NCBI GenBank assembly: GCA_019693395.1
Contig: JAAMXP010003967.1
Coordinates: 1 to 21,791, forward strand
Length of the DNA: 21,791 nt
Reading direction: 5' to 3'
DNA from: Ettlia oleoabundans
Taxonomy: Eukaryota; Chlorophyta; Chlorophyceae; Chlamydomonadales
In this document: in pieces, positions 1 through 12,295 of the stretch
How positions within the stretch are numbered: the stretch's first letter is position 1
Layout of the letters: each line of letters starts with the position of its first letter
Made by a program: the position numbers and the translations under genes
Notes under the pieces: model-generated
The model's input: only the letters and a program-made list of their open reading frames with translations
The model's database searches: none
What the model was told of the DNA's origin: nothing

Positions 1-18
1 CCCCGGGGGCCTCCCCAC

Positions 19-3159
<3,141 letters not shown>

Positions 3160-4337
3160 AGTTGGTGTGAAAGTTCTGTCTAATGTTATCGCGGTTGCTA
3201 ACTATTGTGTATAATGTGAATGGGCGGTTTCAGTATGGAGGTCTTGGTCTCTGGAAGGTTGGAGAGTGCCAGCTTGGCTGTACCCTCATCTTGTGAACAC
3301 ATGACGGCTTAGGCAGGCAAACGCTAAAGCAAATGGGAATTCCCTGACTGGTCATTCAGAAGTGCTGCAAGCTCATCATATGAGACAAGGGGTGACCCGT
3401 GTTTAGGGAAGCCCCGTCGGCTGGCACATAGCAGAGTTTGCCGTTATCCTAGCATTTGCAGTGCCCTCAGTATAATTGATTAAGGCTGCGAAAGGCGCAT
3501 CAATATGTCAGCTACTTTGGTAAGCAGAAGCATCACCACCCGCTCGCACGCGGCGGCACCCACTGGCGGTTTTCTCCGAGCAGCAGCCCATGTTGATTGA
3601 TGGCACTCTGTCACTGCAGTTTGAGTTTTGAAGCTTCTGCATGCTGGTGTATCATTCTTGCAACTAGGCAATCTATAGTGGTCCTACTGGCAGTCGGCTG
3701 GCCGGCAGTTGCTAGGGTGCGCCTGTAGAAATCTCTCAAGTGCCGCGCATTGGACTGCGATCCATGAAGACTGCCATAGCTTGCTGAGTTTACTGATCTG
3801 AGCCTACATCAAACCAAGCCATGAGATCTGTGTTTGCTACCAGCAACTGGAGGCCTCGGAGCGAGTCACAGTTCCCTGTTCTATGGCCAGGGCTTGCACA
3901 GTATTATAGCAGTTAATTGGTCAGCATTACGCATACATGCGACCAAGAATGAAGGCCACCTGCAGACATGCTGCCCGCCTGTGCCTGCCGCCTGCACGTT
4001 GTGCACATGTGGGCTGTCTGGACATTGTTTGCGCACCACAATGGTCACATCGACTGCCGACAGTCAGCTGGTGCAGTTGCAGAGCTGTCAACGCAGGTGT
4101 TACATGACCCCGTTACGTCGGCCCAATTGGGCCTGGGTAGGGAGCCTTAGTTAATGGCTGGTAGATTTTGCCACTAAAATGGTAGTGACAGGGAGGGGCG
4201 GTTGGGGATTGTGGTCCAGCAGGAGACAAAAACGGCAGGAAGCAAAGTAACAGAGGGTAAAAGGAGTTTGAGCAAATGAACAGACAATGAAAGGATGTAC
4301 ATACTGGACAGCTTGCATGCAGGCCAAACTACGAAGG
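3160..4337. promoter_or_regulatory. HSP70B upstream region and 3' flank of the LysM gene
   Basis: I see no convincing gene in this 1.18 kb stretch. Its left part must hold the HSP70B promoter and its right part the 3' UTR of the LysM gene; both are transcribed leftward. Heat-shock-element-like GAA/TTC arrays occur at 3254-3266 (GAA-gg-TTg-ga-GAg, degenerate) and 3630-3637 (GAAgcTTC, two perfect units). A TATA-like stretch reading ATTATACAC on the minus strand lies near 3208-3216, about 50 nt upstream of the ATG. These are motif matches only, and short heat-shock elements occur often by chance. Open frames here lack domains, natural codon bias and credible ATG starts. Confidence 0.45.
4100..4104 (-). 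terminator. TGTAA polyadenylation signal for the LysM gene
   Basis: The minus strand reads TGTAA here, about 235 nt past the LysM stop codon. TGTAA is the usual poly(A) signal of chlorophyte nuclear genes. I found no other copy on this strand between the stop and the HSP70B upstream region. A five-base motif alone is weak evidence. Confidence 0.45.
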
Positions 4338-6123
4338 TCAGTCGGCTTTGCGGGCATCGCTGGGTGCGCTTCGCTGCCGCAATCCCTGCCGGTCTGCACG
4401 ACTGTCGCCGCCCAGCAGTGGCGCGGCTGATGCAACTGCTGCTTGCCCAAGCTGCTGCCCCACAGCGGCTGATCCTGCAGGAACCGCCAATGCAGGCTGA
4501 CTCGCCACTTTTTTCAGCTTCTGCAGCAAGGTATCCTTCCAATGCCGCAGTTGCCGTCCGCCCGCACTGGCCAGCGCCTGTGCTTGCGCTGACGCTTGCG
4601 CTGCGCTGGCTCCAGAGAATAGCGGTTGTCGGGGTAACATGGCAAACCCACCACCGCTGCTGCTGCTTCCGTTTAACGCAGCCCCTCCTCCTCCTCCGTC
4701 GCCTGCACTGCTGCCTGGCGGGTCTTCCTGCTGCGATTCTTGCCGCCCGCGCCGCCGCAGTCGCTCTTCTATGTAATGGGCATTGGCACTGACGCTGTGC
4801 CGCTCCATCAATTCAACAACTTGCGGCTGACCCCCAGCCGCCACCCAATCGGAGCCAGATCTGCTGCTTGCATACAGGTGATGCCTATCGCCATCCTCTG
4901 CTCCTGCTACAAGGGAAGCGCGACATGTGGCAATGAAACACACGATCAGACTTGAGCACAGTGTGGCAGCCTTCAACAAGATAGTCGTCAAGACTTTTGA
5001 TTCATTGGCGGGCACAGCAGTTGAGGGGATAGCAGCGGCTCTCCAACTCCATGCCAAAACAGCGTGCCCCGTCGCCAGCCTGCGCCTGCCAGCACCTGAG
5101 CCATACTGTGGCGACTGCGATCTGCTTGGCCCGGTGCTGTAGTAGCCCCGCATCTGCCGCATGGCCCGCGTGCGCGAAAAGTGGGCATATGGCGATTCGC
5201 TAGGCGACATGGTGCCATCATCACTAGGCCCCAGCCGCCCATAGTGAGTCACTATCATGCCCGCCCAGGTGCTGTATTCAGGCCTGCATGCATGGCAGGG
5301 CCATGCTCAGGGTAAGAAACACAGCTGCACCGGCAACAGCACGGCGGGCAGCGCGGGCTGAGGACAGGGTTACCATCGCAGCAATAGCAGGGACACAAAT
5401 GCAGGAACAGCGCTCCAGCAGTTCATAGTTGATTCAGTGATGAAAAGGCATTCTGCCATCTGTGCACTGCTGCCATGTGATTTATACAGGCCCAACCAAT
5501 AGAAGTCAGGACGCTTAGCCAATGTGTGTGTGCCCAACAACAAAGAAGCGGGCTGGCATGACATCAAGGCCTGCTGTCGCTAGCCCCCGCAGCGTGCCGC
5601 ACCCTACTGGCAGCGGGCGTGTGGGTATTAGAAGTGCGTCTTTTCCAAACATTGCTGAATCTGCTAGGAGGCCATTGGCACGCTTTATGTCGGACACCTG
5701 CACATTCAGACTATAGATGCTCAAGGGCTCGCTCGCAGTGCAGCTCGAAGGACCGGGTAAGAGAAGCAAAGAAGCAGGCGCGTCAGCACTTTGGTGGGAT
5801 GACTGCAAGTGCAACAACACACGCACCGTGACATTGTACCGAACCGCCAGACCCGCGAGGGTGTCTAATTTTGTCAACTGCAGCAGAACAGGTGAGGTAA
5901 GCAGGCAGCGGGTCAGGCGCAAGCACCCAGCAACACTGGCAGACGGGGCGCGGCGGTGAGTGGCGCAGAACAGAGCAAGGCAGGCAGGGTTTCAGTAGGG
6001 GCTTGCCTTGTGACGAACGAAGTATTCAGACAGAGGACCGCTAGATGTAGACTCCTCGCCGCTGCTGCTGGCCGCGGAACCTGGCTCCAACTCCCCTGGG
6101 CTGCTGAGCTCCTCCTGCGCCAT
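4338..6123 (-). CDS. Plant-type LysM-domain protein with predicted single membrane span
   Basis: LysM is a small fold that usually binds N-acetylglucosamine polymers; the job of this soluble-face plant/algal subgroup is poorly known. Exons on the minus strand: 6123-6007, 5877-5827, 5697-5603, 5283-4338 (1209 nt, 402 aa). The LysM module spans about residues 34-85. It contains YFVRHK, LTKLDTLAGLAVRYNVT, VSDIKRANGL and AMFGKDALLIPTR, the pattern of land-plant single-LysM proteins (HRVSKxDTLAGxAxKYxVxVxDIKRxNGL). Exon joins at YFVRHK/LTKLD and NVT/VSDIK fall inside this motif and support the model. There is no signal peptide. A hydrophobic run at about 187-208 (ILLKAATLCSSLIVCFIATC) may be a membrane span; a missed intron there is possible, but I see no good donor site. 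The C-terminal half is Ala/Gln/Ser/Gly-rich and probably disordered. Intron 1 uses a GC donor. The ATG at 6123 is the only ATG in frame before the LysM motif. Confidence 0.85.
5878..6006 (-). other. GC-AG intron 1 of the LysM gene
   Basis: Exon 1 ends CACAAG and the intron begins GCAAGC and ends CTGCAG. This is the classic GC-AG pattern with a strong AG|GCAAG donor. Splicing here gives YFVRHK-LTKLDTLAG, matching the conserved LysM start; no GT donor nearby keeps the frame and the motif. Confidence 0.85.
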
Positions 6124-6470
6124 CGTCCTCCAGCTGACGCCGACAGCCTGCCCGCCAGGGCTGGGCGCCAGCAGCGGGTCACAGTGCGCAGACAGTTTTG
6201 ACAGCGAAGAGCGATGAAAGCGGCGTCAGGGGGGCTGAACAGGCGGAAACGGTTGGCCGGTCACCAGGCGACGCCCGACAACTACAAAGCTATGATGGGA
6301 AAAGGAGGCAGGCTGTTTCACACGTAAACAGCATGCTGGCTCGTTTTCAGCCTCAGACGCGGATGTACAGTTTTCAGTACATGCGGTTCGCCCTGAGGCC
6401 TGCAATGCATGGTTCATGCATGAATGGTTAACAAACAGCGCATCAAACCATTCCAACACTAGGATCGACA
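6124..6470. promoter_or_regulatory. Divergent promoter region between the LysM gene and archease
   Basis: These 347 bp separate two start codons pointing away from each other, so both promoters and 5' UTRs must lie here or overlap the genes. I see no TATA consensus and no repeated operator-like motif. The assignment rests on gene orientation only. Confidence 0.5.
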
Positions 6471-8422
6471 ATGGCTGATCAACAGGACGATTTCCCTGCA
6501 CTTCCACAGAGGGCGCCCAGGCAGAGGGCCCGCTTTTCCAAAAAGGCCCGGTTGGGACAAAATGGATGTGTACCGGAGGAGGTTGTTGCCGATGGCATCG
6601 CAGCTCAGGCAGAGATGGTGGAGGCAGCGGCAGGAGCGGCACCGACCCTTGAACCCGGCCCGGACAGTCAGCAGCGGCCAGATGAGGTGCAGCAGGAAGA
6701 TCCACACCAAGGGCAGCAACTACAGCAGCAGCAAGCACGCGAGCAGGGAGCAGAGGGAGGGCAGGAAGGAGCAGCAGGAGAGGACGGGGAGGATGCCACC
6801 CCTGCAGCCGCCCAGCTGGATCTGCCAGAGTACCGCTCCGTCGCAGTGAGGGGACACAAGTTTGAGTGTGAGTGAATCGCGCTGCTGCTTTAACGTCAGC
6901 CCGTGGCCATCGCTTATCGACACACATGCAGCGCTACTTTGGGAGAGAACTCGCTTGGGGTGTGGTGGCAATGCTGCAAAACACGCTTCAGCTATTGGGC
7001 TCCAATGCACAGTTATGATGTGCTCAACTTGCTGCCCTGCAGATCTTGACCACACCGCTGATGTACAGCTGCATGCATGTGAGTGCCTTCTCCTGCTGCT
7101 GCCGGGCTGCTGCTGCCAAGCTCTTGCTGCTGCTGCTGCTCCAGTGTGCGCTGCTCTGCTGGGTCCCGGGGCAATGGCTGTTTGGTGCCACATGATGACA
7201 GCTGTTTGGTCACACGGTCAGCTGTTGCTGCCAACCGCGTTTGGTGCCGGGCAATCTGGCAGGCTGGTTGCAGCGTCCTGCCATCGTTGCTCTCACTCGC
7301 CGCCTCTTGTCTGCTGCTCTTCGTTTCTCATACTGTTAATTGCACGCTTGAGTTGCTAGCCTTGTGCCTATCACCAATATGGCTGCCGAACTCGTCTGTT
7401 TCAGGCCCAGGGGCTCATTGCCTTGGTTTACATTGCAGGGGGCTCTACGCTTGAGGAGGCATTTGAGAATGTTGGTCTCTGCATGTTCAACTACATGACG
7501 CCACTCGAGGGCATCTCCATTGAACCTTCACTCACAAGGCAAGTGCAACTTGCCCGGTTGGTAAAGCAGCGGGCGGTCAGCATGGGCTGTGGTGTTGATG
7601 CTGTCGCTGGGGCAGGGCTGAGGCAGGGTGACCAGCATAAAAATGTGTGAATAGCCAGGCTTGGACTGGGCTGCCTTCTTCCCAGCCTCCTTCTGCATGC
7701 CCGCTGGCTGTGCTTCAACGTGTAAACATACTACCCCTCCCCTCTTCTCGCTTTTGAAAACAGTAGCTGGCCACGTGTTTGTAATGTTCAGTGTTTATCA
7801 CATGAAGTTTTTACCGCATTGCAACTGAATGCCCTGGTGCCTTACTGTCTCTGCACCTTGCTACCCCCGCACTGCAGGCGGTACAAGGCTGAGGGCCATG
7901 ACATGCAGTCCCTGCTGTTCAACTTCCTGGACGAGCTGCTCTTCGACTTCAGCACAGAGTTCTTTGTGGCAAAGGAGCTGCATGTCACAAAACTGGACCG
8001 CCAGGCCTGGCACATAGAAGCAGAGGGGTGCGCTGCTGCTGCTCTGGGCTTCCCACACCTGCCGCACCCCTGCCACGGCATTTGTTGCCAACATGTCAGG
8101 CGATGCTTGCACCATATCAGCTGCTTGCACAAGCCCCACACACCCAGCCTCAACTTTGCAGCAAACAAGATTGTTTGGGCGATGTGTGTGCCACAGCTGC
8201 TAATGCTGTGTGCCGTCAGCTTCTTCCCGCCTGGGAAGGGAAGCAAGTCCCATGCCCCACGTCTCCAAAAGTCCTTCTGCTCACCTGCCATGCAGGCGCG
8301 GGGAGCGGTTTGACCGCACCCACCATGCATGTGGCACGGAAGTCAAGGCCATCACCTATAGTGCCATGCAAATCAACGAAGAGCCGGGGGATGCGGAGGT
8401 GTTTGTGATTGTGGACATCTGA
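6471..8422 (+). CDS. Archease (RtcB RNA-ligase activator) with long N-terminal extension
   Basis: Archease (human ZBTB8OS) is a metal-binding cofactor that speeds guanylylation of RtcB-type 3'-phosphate RNA ligases in tRNA splicing and RNA repair. Exons: 6471-6867, 7043-7078, 7439-7538, 7878-8027, 8296-8422 (810 nt, 269 aa). The conserved domain begins at about residue 130: FEYLDHTADVQLHAWGSTLE, then AFENVGLCMFNYMT, DMQSLLFNFLDELLF, GTEVKAITYSAMQ and the terminal VFVIVDI. The acidic DHTAD and final VDI residues match the family's metal-site signature. Each join restores a codon (TAT, TGG, AGG, GGG), giving a continuous archease. Residues 1-130 are rich in Gln, Glu, Ala and Gly, with basic RQRARFSKKAR near residue 20, and have no counterpart in the roughly 140-170-aa family members. 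Intron 3 is GC-AG. The gene lies head-to-head with the LysM gene and tail-to-tail with the Pru-like gene. Confidence 0.95.
7125..7139. repeat. (TGC)5 tract in archease intron 2
   Basis: Five perfect TGC units lie in a longer CTG/TGC-rich part (about 7092-7142) of the 360-nt intron 2. Such trinucleotide tracts recur across the window, including coding exons that encode Ala, Gln and Ser runs. Confidence 0.7.
7539..7877 (+). other. GC-AG intron 3 of archease
   Basis: The exon ends CTCACAAG and the intron begins GCAAGT and ends CTGCAG. Joining AG with the next G makes the Arg codon of SLTRRYKAEGHDMQ and keeps frame into the strongly conserved SLLFNFLDE segment. The donor matches the GC-AG consensus AG|GCAAGT exactly. 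Confidence 0.88.
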
Positions 8423-9153
8423 GCTGCACCCGCAAAGCCTCCTTACACGTTCCTAGGATCATGTCCTGCGACACAAGGCTTGCTGGGCTGTTTGCTCACG
8501 ATGTGCGCCACATCAACCTGTAACTGAGCATCTCACGATTCTTCAAGATAGATATTTGGATAAGGGAAGGAGAGACCAAACATGAAGCTCGCGGCACACT
8601 CAGGTCCCGTCTTGGCTATGGTCCCGGCTGCAGGAAGCTGCCTGCCTTCCATCCTACCTGCAACAGACATCCTATCAAGTGTTTGGCTTACAACATACTG
8701 CTGGTTGTAATGTTATGCTTACGCTGGGCAAGGGTGAGTGGATATGTCCAAACATTGGGATCATTCCAGCTTGAGCGAGAAATAGGGTGGGGGGTACGGT
8801 GGGGTGGAGGTTTGGAGCCAAAAAATTGAAGGGATTGTCACAGAGCGCTGTGATGGTGACAGAGTGGATCAGGGCGGACCCACGGTGAGGGCATGTGCCC
8901 GGGGCTAAACAACATGTGCATGCATGCCGTGAAACATGCGGGCAAATCAAATCTTTGTAAGAAACAGAAAGAGAAAGTTGAATAGAGCACAGAAAGAACA
9001 AACCATGACGGGAAAGAGGGCAGCTCTTCAGGACAAGATGAATGCCTATGTGCAAGGGCTGGTGGCCTGCTGCCGCCATCTATGCGCCCCAGTGGCGGCA
9101 CAGTCACCGTGTCCTGAGTCATGCAGGCGGCTGGCGGGCAGGTGCTGCCAACT
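8423..9153. other. Shared 3' region of convergent archease and Pru-like genes
   Basis: This 731-bp stretch holds the 3' UTRs of two genes transcribed toward each other. TGTAA motifs on the plus strand occur at 8519-8523, 8706-8710 and 8956-8960. On the minus strand they occur at 8688-8692 and 8443-8447. I see no additional gene. Confidence 0.6.
8688..8710. terminator. Inverted repeat with TGTAA signal on both strands
   Basis: TTACAAC at 8688-8694 is mirrored by GTTGTAA at 8704-8710 around a 9-nt spacer. The plus strand therefore carries TGTAA at 8706-8710, about 285 nt past the archease stop. The minus strand carries TGTAA at 8692-8688, about 460 nt past the stop of the opposing gene. The layout suggests a bidirectional 3'-end signal; use in vivo is inferred. 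Confidence 0.5.
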
Positions 9154-12100
9154 TTATTCCAGCTTGGCATGCTTTCCCAGCAGCTCAGCTAGGTCAGTAA
9201 CATTGAGGGAGCCGGAGGAGGCTGGTGCCACGCTGCCCCGCCCCTCCGTCCCCGCTGCAGCAGCGCCAGCCGAGCCTCCCAGCTCGCTGGTGCTGCTGCT
9301 CTGGCTACTGCCAGCCTCCAAGTCGGGGCCATTGAGCTCGCTGTTCAGCAGTGAGTGCAGGTTGTCCAGTGTGACGCGCTTGACCCTGCCGCCTGGCAGC
9401 AGCGGGGCAGCCACAGGCACACCCGATGGTGAAGCAAAGTCTTGATCCCTGTCCTCGCGGCTGCTATGCGGGGGCGTGTCGAAGGCCGCGGGGGTGCTGC
9501 GGGTGCCACACGCCTCGGCTTCCCCAGTGCTGCTGGTGCTGGCGGCCACAGCAAAAGGGCTGGCACGCCGCTCGTCAAGGTCCAGCGCCGCTGCTGCGCC
9601 TGCTGGGGTGCCTGGCACCGCCGCATACCCCTCTGCTTCTGCCTCCTCCGGCCCCGAGCCCGTGTCGGCAGATACTTCTGCTGCGGGGGCTGAGCGGCCT
9701 GTGGCTTGGCGTGCCCGATCCCGGGCCTGGCACTCCAGCGCCCGGCGTGCTGCAGTGTCATGTGCCGCCTGCCGGTCCTTGCGAGCACGGTTGCGCTGGG
9801 CACGTATGCTGCGTATCACCACCTCAGCCAGCCGCTCCTCAATGCGCTGCCGACCGCTGCGGTCCACCGCTGACTTGGCCTGCCGCTCCGCCACGCTGCG
9901 TGCCCGCGCGCTAGCCTCCACAGGCAGCAGTGCAGGGTCCACAGAGGCGCCGGCGGCAGCCTGCACTCTCATGCTCACCACCACACTGCACAGCAGAATG
10001 GCAGCGTGGGGACGTGAGCACCTTTGCACATTCATACCTCAAATACCTGCACAATGGGCATGCACGGGAGGACCAGCCAGCCAGAGCTGCATTGCCCATG
10101 CAACGCATGACTGCATACCCTCACAATGCTCATCCACGTATCCGCTCACGACTGAACTCCCTCATGCACATCATTATCCACTCTGACCCTCCCGCCTGCC
10201 AGCTCCTACCAAAATCAACGCACCTGACAGTGCAGGGGCACACAACGTTGAAGCGCTGGTCCTGGTACAGCGCCGCCGCGGTGGCGGATACAGTGGAGCT
10301 GCCACAGGCGCCACCCTCCGCCTCCCCCTCAGCAGCGCCGCCATTGGCAGAGCCAGAAGCGGTGGCCAAATTGGGGTCTGAGGCCGGGGGGGGCGGCATC
10401 AGTGCGGCTGCCATACCGCCCTGCACCTGAGCTGCAGCTGCCATGCCCTGCCCCAACAGAAGGCCCGGGGCCTGCAACAGCGGCGACAGACCCATCGGGC
10501 GTGACCGTGTGCCTGCAGCAGGGCCAGGCGCAGCTGCTGCCCCTGCGGGAGCTGCGCCATACGGGCCGCCGCAACTGGCCTGTAGCTCTGCCCACTCTGG
10601 TGGCAGCTCACCATCACCGACCGCTGCTTCCAACGCTGCTATAGCCGCTGCCTCTGCCTCTTGCTGCTGGTGCGCCGCGGCCAAGTCAGCACGCTGAACC
10701 CAGGCAGCTAGCTGCGCCAGCTGTCGCTCCGGCACACCAGACCGCTTGGCCAGCGTGGGCGGGCGCTTGAGCAGCGACTTGAGGCGTCCCAGGCTGTAGA
10801 CAGCCCTGGTGAGGTCGCTGTCGCTGAGCCAGAAGTACATGCGAGGCGCGTCTGCTGCATCCGCCTCAAGCGCCGCAGCTGCTGCACCTGCCCGCGAACC
10901 ACGGTGCTGCTGCTGCTGGGCCAGCAGGCGGCTGGCATCAGGCACGGCTGCAGTGGCTGCCTCCAGGTTTGCCTCAGCCACGTCGCTGCGAACTCGTATG
11001 TAGAAAGAACGGCCTGAGGCATCCCCTCGCAGCATGTGGATCGTCACTACTGCACCGGCACAAGAGAGGCGAGGAAGTGCCCGTCAGGTGTGAGGATGCG
11101 AGCACCTTTGATCTGGCCAGCTTGCCCTCCTTTGCACAAAGAAATCTTGGCCTCCAGCTTGCCCAGGGGTGCTGCGTATGGCCTCAAACACACAACCCTG
11201 CCCATCCAGGTTCATCCAAGCAACGTGACGCACCTGGCGAGTCGTCTAGAAGGTGTGCCATGGCGGGAAAGTGAGCCAACTCTTCCCACACCGCTACAGA
11301 ACATGTCTGCTGGAGCGCCGGTGGGTGCTGAGCGCTGCTGCCGCTTCTAACAAGTGCGGCACCCATGCCGCTAGTGCTGCTGCTGCTGGCAGTACCCATC
11401 TGGGGGGTCGGCAGCTGCTGCGATGACTGCCAGACCAAGGACAGGCTGTCGTCTGGCAGGAGCCAGAGGGAGAGCATGCCGCGGTCTTCCGTGGGCTGCA
11501 GCTTGGTGGGTGCTGACAGCTTGCGCGTCAGACGTCCCACGGGCAAGCTTAGCAGTGGCTCACAAATGGCCGCCATCAGCGTGCTGGCCTGCAGACAGAG
11601 GTAAGGGCAGTGGCAGGCACACAGGCAGACAGTAGGACCCAAAAACATTGTGCAAACCATCGGCAGCAAAGAGACGCTGCAACTGGCCAGACTCATCAAG
11701 TGTTCACACCACATGGGCACAGTTGTGCCAGGGCTGCTTCAGGACCAGCTGGCGTTGCACAAAAAACTATCTCTTGTGTTTGTGCAGGCTAGCAGCCACA
11801 GCTGACAGCTGCCGGTGAGGGCAAAGTGCCAGACTGCCAGCATACCTGCTTGGCAGTGAGCAAGGGTGCCTCATGAAGTGGCATGCCGGGTGCTGCCAGC
11901 ATAACCGTCATTTCTTGGCGAGCTCGCATTGATGAATCACTAGTGAGCCGCATCTCTGCCCGGCAATCAGGAAGGCGTGGGGCCATGGTGGCGTGGCGGG
12001 CCAGCTGGCCAGGGGAGACGGGGGTGGGCGCTGTGGGGCCGCCTGCTCCCGCCCGCGCCATGGAGGCCAGATTGCTGCTGCTGCCATGCGTGCTGGTGGT

Positions 12101-12295
12101 GCCGCCTGGGCAGGAGGAGGAGACAGAGCTGGAAGGCTCGGGCGGCAGGCTTGCATCCTCAGCATCACTGGCCGAAGCCTCGCTCACCGCCTCATCGGGC
12201 GGTCCGCCCGCCTGCTGCCGCAGCCACTCTGCAAACTGCAACCACCGCGTCGAGGCTGCCGGAGGTTGGGCTCCCTGTGTCTGTCCGCTCTCCAT
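9154..12295 (-). CDS. Large protein with an Rpn13/ADRM1-like (Pru) domain signature, function unknown
   Basis: I do not recognise this gene as a named ortholog. Exons on the minus strand: 12295-11846, 11588-11234, 11049-10224, 9985-9154 (2463 nt, 820 aa). Residues 1-150 are mostly disordered, with a WLQFAEWLRQQ helix near residue 20. Residues about 170-366 carry elements in the order of the Pru ubiquitin-receptor domain. RGMLSLWLLPDDSLSLVW (186-203) resembles GLVYIQQTDDSLIHFCW. SGRSFYIRVRSD (280-291) resembles SGRVYVLKFKAG. MYFWLSDSD...LLKRPP (339-366) resembles LFFWMQEP...YLNNPP. An Ala/Gln-rich insert of about 46 residues separates the last two. The remainder has Ala-rich stretches, a charged Arg/Ala helical zone (about 565-630) and the tail NVTDLAELLGKHAKLE. 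No DEUBAD (UCH37-binding) domain is evident. The start is the first ATG; in-frame TTG codons upstream are not credible. Gene reality is well supported by long open exons, but function is inference. Confidence 0.72.

Noticed and set aside
3834..4154. Plus-strand open frame in the HSP70B/LysM spacer
   Set aside because: It starts at a TTG, has no domain or splice partner, and lies in the 3' flank of the LysM gene.
3160..4337. tRNA or other structured RNA gene in the spacer
   Set aside because: No cloverleaf arms or A/B-box pair could be found by eye; a tRNAscan-type search would be decisive.
6226..6927. Minus-strand open frame of 233 codons
   Set aside because: It overlaps archease exon 1 and the divergent promoter in antisense, is rich in Leu/Pro from reverse CAG tracts, and has no recognisable domain.
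9476..10186. Long plus-strand open frame of 236 codons
   Set aside because: It lies antisense to the last exons of the Pru-like gene, has an Arg/Ala/Ser-rich composition typical of GC-rich antisense reading, and no domain. The opposite strand gives spliced exons with a consistent frame.
11050..11233. Treating the 184-bp stretch between exons 2 and 3 of the Pru-like gene as coding
   Set aside because: Frames either hit stops or fail to join in phase. The GT-AG intron keeps phase 1 and brings LLDDSP next to VVTIHML, as expected for a Pru-like fold.
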